Origin: Limoniibacter endophyticus
GTDB lineage: Bacteria; Pseudomonadota; Alphaproteobacteria; Rhizobiales; Rhizobiaceae
Assembly (NCBI RefSeq): GCF_014652835.1
Contig: NZ_BMZO01000006.1
Span: 186,001 to 250,000, forward strand
Reading direction: 5' to 3'
DNA: 64,000 nucleotides
Both the position numbers and the translations under genes were made by a program. Position 1 is the stretch's first letter; each line of letters starts with the position of its first letter. Under the pieces are notes generated by a model. It was not told where the DNA came from, did not search any database, and saw only the letters and a program-made list of their open reading frames with translations. Positions 1 to 7,278 of the stretch are shown piece by piece.

Positions 1-303
1 GAGCTGCGCTTCGATTTCTTGCGCTATCTCGTGACGCGTTTTGAACCAAATGACGGCCCGCAGACGCAAATCGCAGCGTTTCTGCGTGGCCAGTTTGGCG
101 AGCGGGTCCTCACGTCCGCAATGTTGAAATCCACCGCCGTTTCCGACGCTGGCCTGACAAAACAGACGCTTTATGAGGTTGGGCGCGAGAACTTCTCCCG
201 CCAGACCTATGACCGAGCCATGGAATCCCTCAATGCGGTCAATGGCGAAGTCGAACAGTTGATGCTGCAGGCCTGGAACCGTCCGCCGAGAGGAGGTCGC
301 TAA
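1..303 (+). CDS. repA: RepA partitioning ATPase, C-terminal part
   Basis: Only the last 100 codons lie in the window; the frame is open from base 1 to a TAA at 301-303. RepA is the ParA/MinD-type ATPase of repABC replicons: it segregates the replicon with RepB and, with RepB, represses the operon. The Walker motifs are upstream of the window, so the call rests on the RepA-like tail (residues such as FGERVLTSAMLKSTAVSDAG) and above all on the position directly before repB and repC. The stop overlaps the repB ATG by one base (TAATG), indicating translational coupling. Confidence 0.9.
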   Translation, partial: ELRFDFLRYLVTRFEPNDGPQTQIAAFLRGQFGERVLTSAMLKSTAVSDAGLTKQTLYEVGRENFSRQTYDRAMESLNAVNGEVEQLMLQAWNRPPRGGR

Positions 304-1334
304 TGTCTAATGCAAATCGCCGCAATACGCTGAAGTCCCTTTTCGGTGCAGATCCGCAGACGCTCAAGCCTGAAGAAGTCGCCGCTAAAATCGGCGTGCC
401 GCGCACCGATGCGCCGCGTCCACATACTTCTTCAGGCGCCGTCAAGGCGATGGGGCTTTCGCTTGGCGACATGTCGCGCGAGCTGGAAAATGCCCGAAAG
501 CTGAAAGAAAGCCTGGCAAGTGGCGACCGTGTCGTGTTGCTTTCGCCGGAGCTTATCGACAATTCCATCGTGGAAGACCGTCTTGCCCGCGAACAGGATC
601 CGGATTTCCAATCTCTGGTGAACAGCATCCGCGATGACGGTCAGCAGGTTCCGATTCTGGTGCGTCCTCATCCCGAACAAAAGGGACGCTATCAGGCAGC
701 TTACGGGCAGCGACGTCTCCGTGCCGCGCGCACGCTTGGCATCGACGTCAAAGCGGTCATTCGCGAGCTGAGCGATGTCGATCTTGTTTTGGCGCAAGGC
801 AAAGAAAACAGCGAACGTCGTGATCTTTCCTTTATCGAGCGGGCCGTGTTTGCACATGCATTGATCCGTTACGGCTTCGACCGCGCCACCGTTCAGCGGG
901 CATTATCTCTGCACAAGGCTGACATGACGCGTTATCTGCAGGTGCTGGATGCAGTGCCCCTGGAGATCGTCAATGCGATTGGTCCGGCCCCGAAGGTTGG
1001 GCGGCCGCGCTGGCTCGCCCTTGGCGAACTCATTAATGGAGACCGCGCTGCGGCGCTGGAAAAAATCCGCGAGGAAATTGCGCGCGAACGTTTCAAGGCC
1101 GAAGGGTCGGATGCGCGCTTTCAGCGGCTGTTCGCGCTTCTGTCGCGCAAGAAGACGCTGGCTGACACGCGTTCGATCGAAAGTGCCGATGGCGCCATCC
1201 TGGCAACGCTGAAATCCTCCGGTAATGCGCAAAGTCTTTCCTTTGCCGCAGCGACCGATCCGAATTTCGTGGCTTATGTCGCGGATGCCCTGCCACAGCT
1301 TTTCGCTGAATTCGAAAAGGCAAAGCAGGGCTGA
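303..1334 (+). CDS. repB: RepB, ParB-like centromere-binding protein
   Basis: Encodes 343 residues, the usual length for RepB. Residues ~95-185 form a ParB/Spo0J N-terminal domain, with QVPILVRPHPEQKGRYQAAY (the 'xxPIxVRp' strand) and the GQRRLRAA box, followed by the ENSERRDLSFIERA segment; a helix-turn-helix follows at about 195-225. RepB binds parS sites and works with RepA in segregation and operon autoregulation. It begins in a one-base overlap with repA and is separated from repC by about 215 bases that hold the counter-transcribed RNA. I did not locate a clear parS (GTT-N4-GC-N4-AAC type) in the sequence I inspected; parS may lie upstream of the window. Confidence 0.95.
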   Translation: MSNANRRNTLKSLFGADPQTLKPEEVAAKIGVPRTDAPRPHTSSGAVKAMGLSLGDMSRELENARKLKESLASGDRVVLLSPELIDNSIVEDRLAREQDPDFQSLVNSIRDDGQQVPILVRPHPEQKGRYQAAYGQRRLRAARTLGIDVKAVIRELSDVDLVLAQGKENSERRDLSFIERAVFAHALIRYGFDRATVQRALSLHKADMTRYLQVLDAVPLEIVNAIGPAPKVGRPRWLALGELINGDRAAALEKIREEIARERFKAEGSDARFQRLFALLSRKKTLADTRSIESADGAILATLKSSGNAQSLSFAAATDPNFVAYVADALPQLFAEFEKAKQG

Positions 1335-1351
1335 ATACAATTTCGCCGTCA

Positions 1352-1404
1352 GTCTATCGGCTGACAAGGTACAAAGAGAACGGGAAGATGAACCGACGAT
1401 AGAC
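1352..1404. promoter_or_regulatory. Inverted repeat in the repB-repC leader
   Basis: GTCTATCG (1352-1359) and CGATAGAC (1397-1404) are perfect 8-bp inverted arms 37 bases apart, just before the counter-transcribed RNA terminator. In the repABC mRNA this can form a stem competing with pairing farther downstream, a plausible part of the antisense-controlled structural switch governing repC. The arms are seen; the switch role is inferred from the known repABC mechanism. Confidence 0.5.
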
Positions 1405-1412
1405 AGGTAAAG

Positions 1413-1459
1413 AAAAAGGCCCCGAAACAAGCGTTCCGGAACCTCTCTCTTAGTGTAGC
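1413..1459 (-). ncRNA. repABC counter-transcribed RNA (incompatibility RNA)
   Basis: The repB-repC spacer encodes a short antisense transcript on the minus strand. A sigma70-like promoter is visible on that strand: TTGACA (1494-1489), a 17-base spacer, GATTCT (1471-1466), giving a start near 1459. It ends in a strong intrinsic terminator with an 11-bp stem (1418-1428 paired with 1433-1443, loop AAGC on the plus strand) and a run of five T. A ~47-nt RNA at this place is the hallmark of repABC replicons, where it inhibits repC expression and is a trans-incompatibility factor. The exact 5' end is inferred from the promoter. Confidence 0.85.
1418..1443 (-). terminator. Intrinsic terminator of the counter-transcribed RNA
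   Basis: On the minus strand GGTTCCGGAAC and GTTTCGGGGCC pair over 11 bp (including G-U pairs) around a GCTT loop, followed by TTTTT at 1417-1413. The same hairpin in the plus-strand message lacks a T tract, so termination is directional. Confidence 0.85.
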
Positions 1460-1465
1460 AACAAG

Positions 1466-1494
1466 AGAATCGCATGTCCGGGAATCAGTGTCAA
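1466..1494 (-). promoter_or_regulatory. Promoter of the counter-transcribed RNA
   Basis: On the minus strand TTGACA (-35, a consensus hexamer) is followed 17 bases later by GATTCT (-10, close to consensus). It fires towards repB, against the repC leader, as expected for the strong constitutive promoter of the repABC antisense RNA. Confidence 0.75.
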
Positions 1495-1549
1495 GCGGCA
1501 TGGCTGTTTGACAACGGGGTTTTCATTGCCTGCTGAAAGGCAAAGGGAC

Positions 1550-2758
1550 ATGACGGGTTATCAATCGACGACGCCTTTCGGGCAGCGACCGATGTCGCAT
1601 GCCATGTTGAAAGCAAGCCGCCTGGCCGAAACGGTCAGGTCGGACGCAGCCATCGGAAAATGGCCACTGTTTCGCGCCGTTGCGCAAGCACGGGTGCGTC
1701 TTGGCCTGAGCGATCGCTCGCTCATAGTGCTCAACGCATTGCTGACATTTTATCCGGAAGAGACATTGGAGGGCGACCGCAATCTCGTTGTCTTTCCCTC
1801 CAATCAACAATTGTCCTTGCGTGCGCATGGCATGGCGTCTGCCACGTTGCGGCGTCATCTGGCGGCTCTCGTAGAGGCCGGGCTTCTCCTGCGTCGCGAC
1901 AGTCCCAATGGAAAGCGCTACGCGCGTCGCGACGGCGAGGGCGAAATCGACCAGGCGTTCGGTTTCGATCTGGCACCTCTATTGGCACGCGCCGCGGAAA
2001 TTGAAGCAACGGCGCAGCAGATCGCGGCCGAGCAACGCGAGATCAGGCTGGTTCGCGAGCGCATTTCTCTGCTGCGGCGCGACATAGGCAAGATTGCCGC
2101 CTATGCTCTTGAAGAGGCGATTTCGGGCGACTGGGCTGGCCTTATAGGGGATCTTGCAGACGTGACGACGCAGCTTCGGCGCTCGCTGACCAGGGGAGAA
2201 CTGCTGGAAATGGAAGGAACGCTGGAAATTCTCAGGGAGAAAGCTTCCAACTGGTTGGAAAAGAAAGAGAAATCAGAAAATACGAGCGGCAATGATGCTC
2301 ATAATGAGCGCCTTATACATAATTCAAAAACTAAACCCCTTGAATTTGAACCTGCTCTCGAAAAAGAGCACGGGGCCATTGCCGCTCCAACTGGAAATGC
2401 AAAGGTGCGGCCGTTGACCGGATATCCGCTTGCACTTGTGCTACGGGCCTGCCCCGATATTGAAACCTACGCGAAAGACGGAATATCTGATTGGAGCGAT
2501 CTGATCCAGACAGCGCATCTAGTTCGCGAGGCGCTGGGCATAAGTGCCGATGCGTGGGAAGATTGCGTTTCCGCGATGGGGACGACGCAAGCGGCGATCT
2601 CGATAGCAGGAATTCTTCAAAAAGCCGACGGCGTGCGCGCGCCAGGCGGATATTTACGCGCGCTGACAATGAAGGCAAAGGCCGGGTCGTTTACAGTTGG
2701 ACCGATGCTGATGGCTTTGCTACGGGAGAACGGAACGACCGGGCGAAAGTCAGGCTAG
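1550..2758 (+). CDS. repC: RepC replication initiator
   Basis: 402 residues from the ATG at 1550. RepC is the initiator of repABC replicons and is limiting for copy number; its own coding sequence normally contains the origin of replication (known for the family, not demonstrated here). The start MTGYQSTTPFGQRPMSHAML matches the typical RepC opening with the TTPFG box, and AAAGGGA sits just upstream; the frame remains open to a TTG at 1508, which I consider unlikely as start. Residues ~55-125 look like the winged-helix region (QQLSLRAHGMASATLRRHLA), followed by a helical segment (~150-220), an acidic/lysine-rich linker and a conserved C-terminal block (~300-400). Confidence 0.95.
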   Translation: MTGYQSTTPFGQRPMSHAMLKASRLAETVRSDAAIGKWPLFRAVAQARVRLGLSDRSLIVLNALLTFYPEETLEGDRNLVVFPSNQQLSLRAHGMASATLRRHLAALVEAGLLLRRDSPNGKRYARRDGEGEIDQAFGFDLAPLLARAAEIEATAQQIAAEQREIRLVRERISLLRRDIGKIAAYALEEAISGDWAGLIGDLADVTTQLRRSLTRGELLEMEGTLEILREKASNWLEKKEKSENTSGNDAHNERLIHNSKTKPLEFEPALEKEHGAIAAPTGNAKVRPLTGYPLALVLRACPDIETYAKDGISDWSDLIQTAHLVREALGISADAWEDCVSAMGTTQAAISIAGILQKADGVRAPGGYLRALTMKAKAGSFTVGPMLMALLRENGTTGRKSG

Positions 2759-2779
2759 CGGAATTGGGAGGATTAGGAA

Positions 2780-3142
2780 ATGGGTGAGCGCGGCCGGGAT
2801 TTTCAGATCGACAATATAGAGTTCGTCGTCGGCAATATTGGTGAGGCCAAAGCCTTCTTCGGCACCGCGTTCGGGTGGAGCTTCACCGACTACGGCCCGA
2901 CCTACTCGGAATTCAGTGACGGCCGTCTAACCGGCGGGCTTACGACCTCGGGCGAAATCACATCCGGCGGACCCCTGATTATTCTCTACTGTGACGATCT
3001 CGAGGCCGCGAAAAAACGGGTCGTTGAAGCTGGTGGAAAAATTACTTTAGACACGTTCGCCTTTCCCGGAGGGCATCGGTTTCAATTCAAATCGCCCGAT
3101 GGTTATGAATTTGCCGTATGGTCGGCGCGCAATGTTGGTTGA
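2780..3142 (+). CDS. VOC family (glyoxalase/bleomycin-resistance fold) protein
   Basis: A 120-residue single vicinal-oxygen-chelate domain: FQIDNIEFVVGNIGEAKAFF opens the first beta-alpha-beta-beta-beta unit, and the second contains LIILYCDDLEAAKKRVVEAG and ends FKSPDGYEFAVW. Single-domain VOC proteins usually act as dimers in metal-dependent lyase, dioxygenase or resistance reactions; the substrate cannot be told from sequence. The start has AGGA upstream. It follows repC by only 21 bases, so it could be read through from the rep operon, and abuts the convergent DUF2239 gene with no spacer (TGA at 3140-3142, opposite stop at 3143-3145). Confidence 0.85.
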   Translation: MGERGRDFQIDNIEFVVGNIGEAKAFFGTAFGWSFTDYGPTYSEFSDGRLTGGLTTSGEITSGGPLIILYCDDLEAAKKRVVEAGGKITLDTFAFPGGHRFQFKSPDGYEFAVWSARNVG

Positions 3143-3712
3143 TCATCGCACCGGCTGAAAAGCAGGTTCTGCCAGAAGGCGCACATGGTCGCGTAAATCC
3201 ATCGGCCAGTTCCTGGTCAACTCGATGAACTGCGCGCGGTTTGCGTTGGACAATGCCGCACATGCTTCGATGTAATTTTCCTGATCAGCCAGCATGTCGG
3301 CCATGAAACGGCTCGACGCGGCCTGAGCATTGCGCTTGTCTTCATCCGCCTTCGAGCGGGCATTGTCCACCAGCCGGCGCAAGGTCACGGACGCGCCGCC
3401 TTCCTGCTCGTTGAGCCAGGCCCATTGTTGCGGAAGGAGGGTCACCTCCCTGGCGACAACCCCAAGACGTGGCCGGCCCGGCGCACGCGGTCTGCTTGGC
3501 ATCGCCGCCTCGCGAATGATGGAGGCAAGGTCTTCCTCCGTTTCCGCGACGGGTACGTCAAGCCGGCGTCCGGTCTTGTCATCGAAGATCGCGAAATTTA
3601 CATCTCGTTGATTTTCCAGCGCCCGTTTCATGGCCGCGGCGACGGTTTGCGCCGTGCCGCGCTTTAAAAGCTTCTGGCCCGAAAAGGCCGAAAAAATTCT
3701 CGTGGGTTCCAT
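3143..3712 (-). CDS. DUF2239 family protein of unknown function
   Basis: 189 residues. The N-terminal ~70 residues (RIFSAFSGQKLLKRGTAQTV, then VNFAIFDDKTGRRLDVPV) and the basic-proline segment RPRAPGRPRLGVVAREVTLL followed by PQQWAWLNEQEGGASVTLRR fit the DUF2239 family, which has no established function. The second half resembles a small ribbon-helix-helix-like DNA-binding or protein-interaction segment (LLPQQWAWL...VTLRRLVDNAR), which is inference. No signal peptide or membrane segment. It is the last gene before the convergent VOC gene; a good Shine-Dalgarno is not obvious. Confidence 0.75.
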   Translation of the reverse strand: MEPTRIFSAFSGQKLLKRGTAQTVAAAMKRALENQRDVNFAIFDDKTGRRLDVPVAETEEDLASIIREAAMPSRPRAPGRPRLGVVAREVTLLPQQWAWLNEQEGGASVTLRRLVDNARSKADEDKRNAQAASSRFMADMLADQENYIEACAALSNANRAQFIELTRNWPMDLRDHVRLLAEPAFQPVR

Positions 3713-3781
3713 GCAGACCGAACACGAGAAGCGCGAATCTGTTCGATAATACCCGGATCAATAAATATTACATTTTTGTGA

Positions 3782-4984
3782 TCAGGCTCTTTCGAGCGCG
3801 AGCGAAATCCCCTGCCCCACACCGATACACATGGTGGCGATCGCTCGGCCGGCATTTTTTTGTGCGAGTTCGAGCGCGGCCGTACCGGCAATTCGCGCTC
3901 CCGACATGCCGAGCGGATGACCGAGGGCAATGGCCCCACCATTGGGATTGACGCGTGGATCGTCATCGGCAATTCCAAGTTGGCGAAGAACGGCAATACC
4001 CTGTGCGGCGAAAGCTTCGTTCAGTTCGATGATGTCGAAATCGCGCTGGGTCAATCCAAGGCGGGCAAAAAGCTTCTGGCTTGCTGGAACCGGCCCTATG
4101 CCCATGATACGCGGTTCGACGCCAGCGGTCGCACCGCCCAGAACACGGGCAATCGGCGTCAGGCCATATTGCCGCGCCGCTGCTTCCGAAGCGATAATCA
4201 GCGCGGCAGCGCCGTCATTGACGCCCGATGCGTTGCCGGCGGTAACGGTTCCGTTTTGCCGAAAAGGGGTTTTCAGAGAAGCCAGAGCCTCTACCGTAGT
4301 TTCGCGCGGATGCTCATCGCGGTCCACCATGCGCGGATCGCCCTTTCTCTGCGGGATGGAGACGGGGGTGATTTCCCTGGCGAGCCTGCCTTGCGTCTGA
4401 GCTTTTGACGCTTTGGCTTGCGACGCGAGCGCGAAACGATCCTGGTCTTCGCGCGACACCGAAAATTGTTCCGCGACGTTCTCACCGGTTTCCGGCATGG
4501 AATCGACACCGTACTGCTTCTTCAAAACCGGATTGACGAAGCGCCAGCCAATTGTCGTGTCATGAATTTCTGCGTTACGCGAAAAGGCAGTGTCGGCCTT
4601 GGGCATGACAAACGGCGCGCGGCTCATGCTCTCCACACCACCAGCGATCGCAAGATCGATTTCCCCGGCCTTGATGGCTCGCGCTGCCATCATCACTGCA
4701 TCCATCCCTGAACCGCAAAGCCGGTTTATGGTCGTAGCTGGAACAATCTGCGGCAGACCGGCAATAAGTACAGCCATGCGGGCAACGTTGCGGTTGTCTT
4801 CGCCAGCCTGATTGGCGCAGCCGAAATACACCTCGTCGATGGCTGCCCAGTCAACGGAGGGATTTCGCTCGACCAGAGCCTTCAGGGGTATGGCAGCAAG
4901 ATCATCGGTCCTGACCGACGACAAGGATCCGCCGAAACGTCCGATAGGTGTGCGAATATAGTCGCAGATGAAGGCTTCCGGCAT
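3782..4984 (-). CDS. pcaF: 3-oxoadipyl-CoA thiolase / acetyl-CoA acyltransferase
   Basis: 400 residues from the ATG at 4984 (the frame stays open 22 codons further but without plausible start context; GGGGAC precedes this ATG). Type II thiolase with nucleophilic Cys90 (NRLCGSGMDAV), the VNPNGGAIALGHPLGMSGAR box carrying the catalytic His, and the terminal CIGVGQGISLALE Cys. Length and the segment GCANQAGEDNRNVARMAVL are typical of PcaF, which cleaves 3-oxoadipyl-CoA to succinyl-CoA and acetyl-CoA at the end of the beta-ketoadipate pathway. No pcaIJ or ring-cleavage genes are adjacent, so another degradative thiolase role is possible. Confidence 0.85.
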   Translation of the reverse strand: MPEAFICDYIRTPIGRFGGSLSSVRTDDLAAIPLKALVERNPSVDWAAIDEVYFGCANQAGEDNRNVARMAVLIAGLPQIVPATTINRLCGSGMDAVMMAARAIKAGEIDLAIAGGVESMSRAPFVMPKADTAFSRNAEIHDTTIGWRFVNPVLKKQYGVDSMPETGENVAEQFSVSREDQDRFALASQAKASKAQTQGRLAREITPVSIPQRKGDPRMVDRDEHPRETTVEALASLKTPFRQNGTVTAGNASGVNDGAAALIIASEAAARQYGLTPIARVLGGATAGVEPRIMGIGPVPASQKLFARLGLTQRDFDIIELNEAFAAQGIAVLRQLGIADDDPRVNPNGGAIALGHPLGMSGARIAGTAALELAQKNAGRAIATMCIGVGQGISLALERA

Positions 4985-5773
4985 GATCGTCCCCGTTATA
5001 ATTTTAAGTTTGAAGCAATTTATTCCCAAGCCAGCTGCTGTCAAGCACAACGTCCCGAACGCTTACGCATCGGGTGAGAGATCGGACGAAGCCTGCCCAG
5101 TGAACATACTATATTGGATTGGTCGGACAGGCTTCGCCTGGATCGAAAGGCCTCTTCCGGCAAACCGGTCGTTGCCGGAAGAGGTTATGCCATTTCACTG
5201 GGCGGAGCAGACACTCTTCTCCTGCCGGACGACGCCGCTCTTATTCATCCTGCTGCCCGTGTCATCCATGCCTGGATGGTTGAGCTTTTCCATCCTCTCC
5301 CATTGGCCGGAGGGGATGGTGCAGGACGCGGTCGCCCGTCTGCCTTCCTCGCCCGCTCTTCGCCCAATGTTCCGGACCGCCAATGGTCCGAAACACTGAC
5401 GACGGACGCCAGTGGCTGCTCGCGTCCCTGTCTCACCGGCCGGATAAGACGTATTCACGAGCTGCGGGATTATTATGCGGTCGATTTTAGGGGTGTGGAT
5501 GAAACTCTGTGATGCGCAGGGTCTTGGAATAGGCTGCTTTGTTGATTCTGCTGCAAAATTCGAGTGTTTTTGATAGCTTTGGCCTTGAAATTTATCCACG
5601 GTAACAAATGCTTCGAAGGAACTAAATCGTTGATTTGCAATATTTATTAGAAAATCTTAAAATAATGGATAAAAATGTCCATTTCAAAAATAAATCGAAA
5701 ATTTTTCCGTAAATTTGAGAAAGGCTCCTCCGGCCCTGGAAGTGAGCCGAAAAAGAGCCGGTAAAAGGAAAAA
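4985..5773. other. Intergenic region without a convincing gene
   Basis: About 790 bases between the thiolase start and the small membrane-protein gene. Open frames exist on both strands (for example 5114-5512 plus and 5195-5599 minus), but neither resembles a protein family I know, neither has convincing start context, and they overlap each other. The left part holds a nested palindrome (5095-5203). The right part, 5570-5720, is AT-rich and may contain promoter elements. A decayed gene in 5200-5510 cannot be excluded. Confidence 0.5.
5095..5203. repeat. Nested ~109-bp palindromic element
   Basis: Outer 10-bp arms GCCCAGTGAA (5095-5104) and TTCACTGGGC (5194-5203) enclose two internal hairpins: CAGGC-ttc-GCCTG (5128-5140) and a perfect 13-bp stem CCTCTTCCGGCAA (5151-5163) with TTGCCGGAAGAGG (5172-5184) around an 8-base loop. 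The size and nested symmetry recall the ~105-bp palindromic Bru-RS repeats known in Brucella, but identity with them was not tested. Confidence 0.55.
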
Positions 5774-5911
5774 TCAGCCGCGTCGATCGTCGATCCTGAT
5801 GCGGATCTTGCGCAAACGCTTTTCTTCCATGCGGGCAGCCTTGACCTTGAAGCTGGTGATGCCGAGGACGGCGACTAGGCAGGAGGCCAAAATCAGGGTC
5901 AGGGTTGTCAT
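5774..5911 (-). CDS. Small membrane protein, 45 residues
   Basis: A short gene with a good Shine-Dalgarno (GGAG, eight bases before the ATG at 5911). The product starts MTTLTLILASCLVAVLGITS, a single hydrophobic segment covering residues 3-20, and continues as a highly basic tail (KVKAARMEEKRLRKIRIRID) ending DRRG. This is the pattern of a one-pass inner-membrane micropeptide with a cationic cytoplasmic or periplasmic tail. I recognise no family, and function is unknown. The alternative long frame on the same strand (from 5924) reads a different, composition-driven protein and is rejected. Confidence 0.55.
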   Translation of the reverse strand: MTTLTLILASCLVAVLGITSFKVKAARMEEKRLRKIRIRIDDRRG

Positions 5912-6112
5912 GGATAAGCTCCAAAGATGTGACTGGTGCAGGCTACGCTTCATCTCTCAATAACAAGATAATCGTCCTGAGAATTTTTCCAAGGGGCGAT
6001 TAATAGCCATGCAAGGATGAGGAGTGTCCGTCAGCCTTTATCGCAGCAGTAAATAAAGGCACAAGAATGGCCGGGATATTCCTGCTCCAGTTGACTACTC
6101 GAAAGAAAGCTC

Positions 6113-6153
6113 TTTCAGGTGATCTGAAAATCGTTTATTCTTTCATTTGAAAG
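6113..6153 (+). promoter_or_regulatory. Two operator dyads before the Xre/RES operon
   Basis: TTTCAG-N5-CTGAAA (6113-6129) and CTTTCA-TT-TGAAAG (6140-6153) share the TTTCA/TGAAA half-site. The second dyad overlaps the Shine-Dalgarno AAGGAG (6151-6156) of the antitoxin gene. Paired dyads directly before an Xre antitoxin gene are typical of conditional autoregulation in RES-Xre modules; binding here is inferred. Confidence 0.6.
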
Positions 6154-6162
6154 GAGTGGTTC

Positions 6163-6540
6163 ATGAGCACACTCGCGCTTGAAAGACCCGCAACGGAAGA
6201 TCTGGTTCTTAGTAAAGCGGCTATCCGCACGGCTGAGCGGCTAGGGCTTACCTCGCAGGATTTTGCCGCCGTTCTCGGACTTTCGGAAGCCAGTATTTCA
6301 CGTCTTCGCAATGAGAAGCTTTTTTTGCACCGTGGTCAGAAGGCTTTCGAGTTGGCATTGCTTCTCGTCCGGTTGTTTCGTTCGCTCGATGCGATTACGG
6401 GTGGCGACGAGATGGTGTCGCGCCGTTGGATGAAGGCTCATAATTCCGCGCTGGGCGGTCTGCCCGTCGAGAAAATCAAAAGCATTGCCGGATTGATGGA
6501 TGTCATTGCCTATCTGGACACCCGCCGCGCTATCCTCTGA
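6163..6540 (+). CDS. Xre-type antitoxin (MbcA/ParS/Xre, DUF2384)
   Basis: 125 residues. Residues ~20-60 form a helix-turn-helix (LGLTSQDFAAVLGLSEASIS), followed by the C-terminal MbcA/ParS/Xre antitoxin domain with the characteristic RRWMKAHNSALGGLPVEKIK stretch that in this family precedes the toxin-blocking tail. It would neutralise the RES toxin encoded immediately downstream and repress the operon through the dyads before it. The ATG at 6163 has AAGGAG six bases upstream. The gene overlaps the toxin gene by 41 bases, the usual arrangement for this TA type. Confidence 0.92.
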   Translation: MSTLALERPATEDLVLSKAAIRTAERLGLTSQDFAAVLGLSEASISRLRNEKLFLHRGQKAFELALLLVRLFRSLDAITGGDEMVSRRWMKAHNSALGGLPVEKIKSIAGLMDVIAYLDTRRAIL

Positions 6541-7264
6541 GCTGGGGCCATATGAAGGGTTGGGCTGGAGGCTCGTGGAAGCACAACATCGTGTTTCAAC
6601 CCTGAAGCTTGTTGATACGCTGGCTGAGCAGGTCTTGCTTGAAGAGCTTCTCGAAACCGCGAAACCGGCTGTTCCGGAACCATGCGCGCATCTGGATTAT
6701 CTGCTTTCGACGCCGTTTCGTTATGCGCCCTATCCTTATGGCTCACGATTTCGCCGTGCGGGATTCACCGAGGGCGTATTTTATGCAGCTGAACGCGTCG
6801 AGACAGCGCTTGCTGAAATGGCATTTTACAGACTGCTTTTCTATGCGGAATCGCCGGAAACGCCGTGGCCGGCCAATCCCGCCGAGTATACGGCTTTTGC
6901 CGTCGCACTTGCCACAAAAACGACGCTCGACCTTACGAAAGGATCCTTGTCCCGCGATGCTGTTGCCTGGACGAATCTCACGGATTATGCGGCGTGCCAG
7001 GCGCTTGCAGATGCCGCGCGCGAAGCAGGCACTTGGATCATTCTCTATCGCTCGGTCCGGGATCCCGAGGCAGGCAAGAACATCGCCGTCCTCAATTGCG
7101 CCGCCTTTTCCGAACCCAAGGCTGTGGAGCGGCAGAGTTGGCGTATCCACCTGAGCCCTAGCGGTGTGCGTGCCTTACGGGACTTTCCAGAACGGGGCCT
7201 TGATTTCTCAAGGGAAATATTTGTTTCGGACCCCCGTCTCGCTGATATTCGATGGGAGCGCTAA
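6500..7264 (+). CDS. RES-domain toxin, NAD+-depleting
   Basis: 254 residues. It starts MSLPIWTPAALSSE, the usual opening of RES toxins, within the antitoxin gene. Family-defining residues are in place in the stretch at residues ~80-115: Arg in GSRFRRAG, Tyr in VFYAAER and Glu in ETALAEMAFYR, corresponding to the Arg/Tyr/Glu active site of characterised Res proteins. Those toxins break down NAD+ (NADase or phosphorylase-type activity), causing growth arrest unless bound by the cognate Xre partner. The module sits about 3.4 kb from repC and may act in replicon stability, which is inference. Confidence 0.93.
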   Translation: MSLPIWTPAALSSELGPYEGLGWRLVEAQHRVSTLKLVDTLAEQVLLEELLETAKPAVPEPCAHLDYLLSTPFRYAPYPYGSRFRRAGFTEGVFYAAERVETALAEMAFYRLLFYAESPETPWPANPAEYTAFAVALATKTTLDLTKGSLSRDAVAWTNLTDYAACQALADAAREAGTWIILYRSVRDPEAGKNIAVLNCAAFSEPKAVERQSWRIHLSPSGVRALRDFPERGLDFSREIFVSDPRLADIRWER

Positions 7265-7278
7265 CGCTTTGTACTGGC

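Noticed and set aside
5114-5512. A 132-codon plus frame (and an overlapping minus frame at 5195-5599) in the gap after the thiolase gene.
   Set aside because: No recognisable domain, weak start contexts, mutual overlap, and the region begins inside a palindromic element. A decayed gene remains possible.
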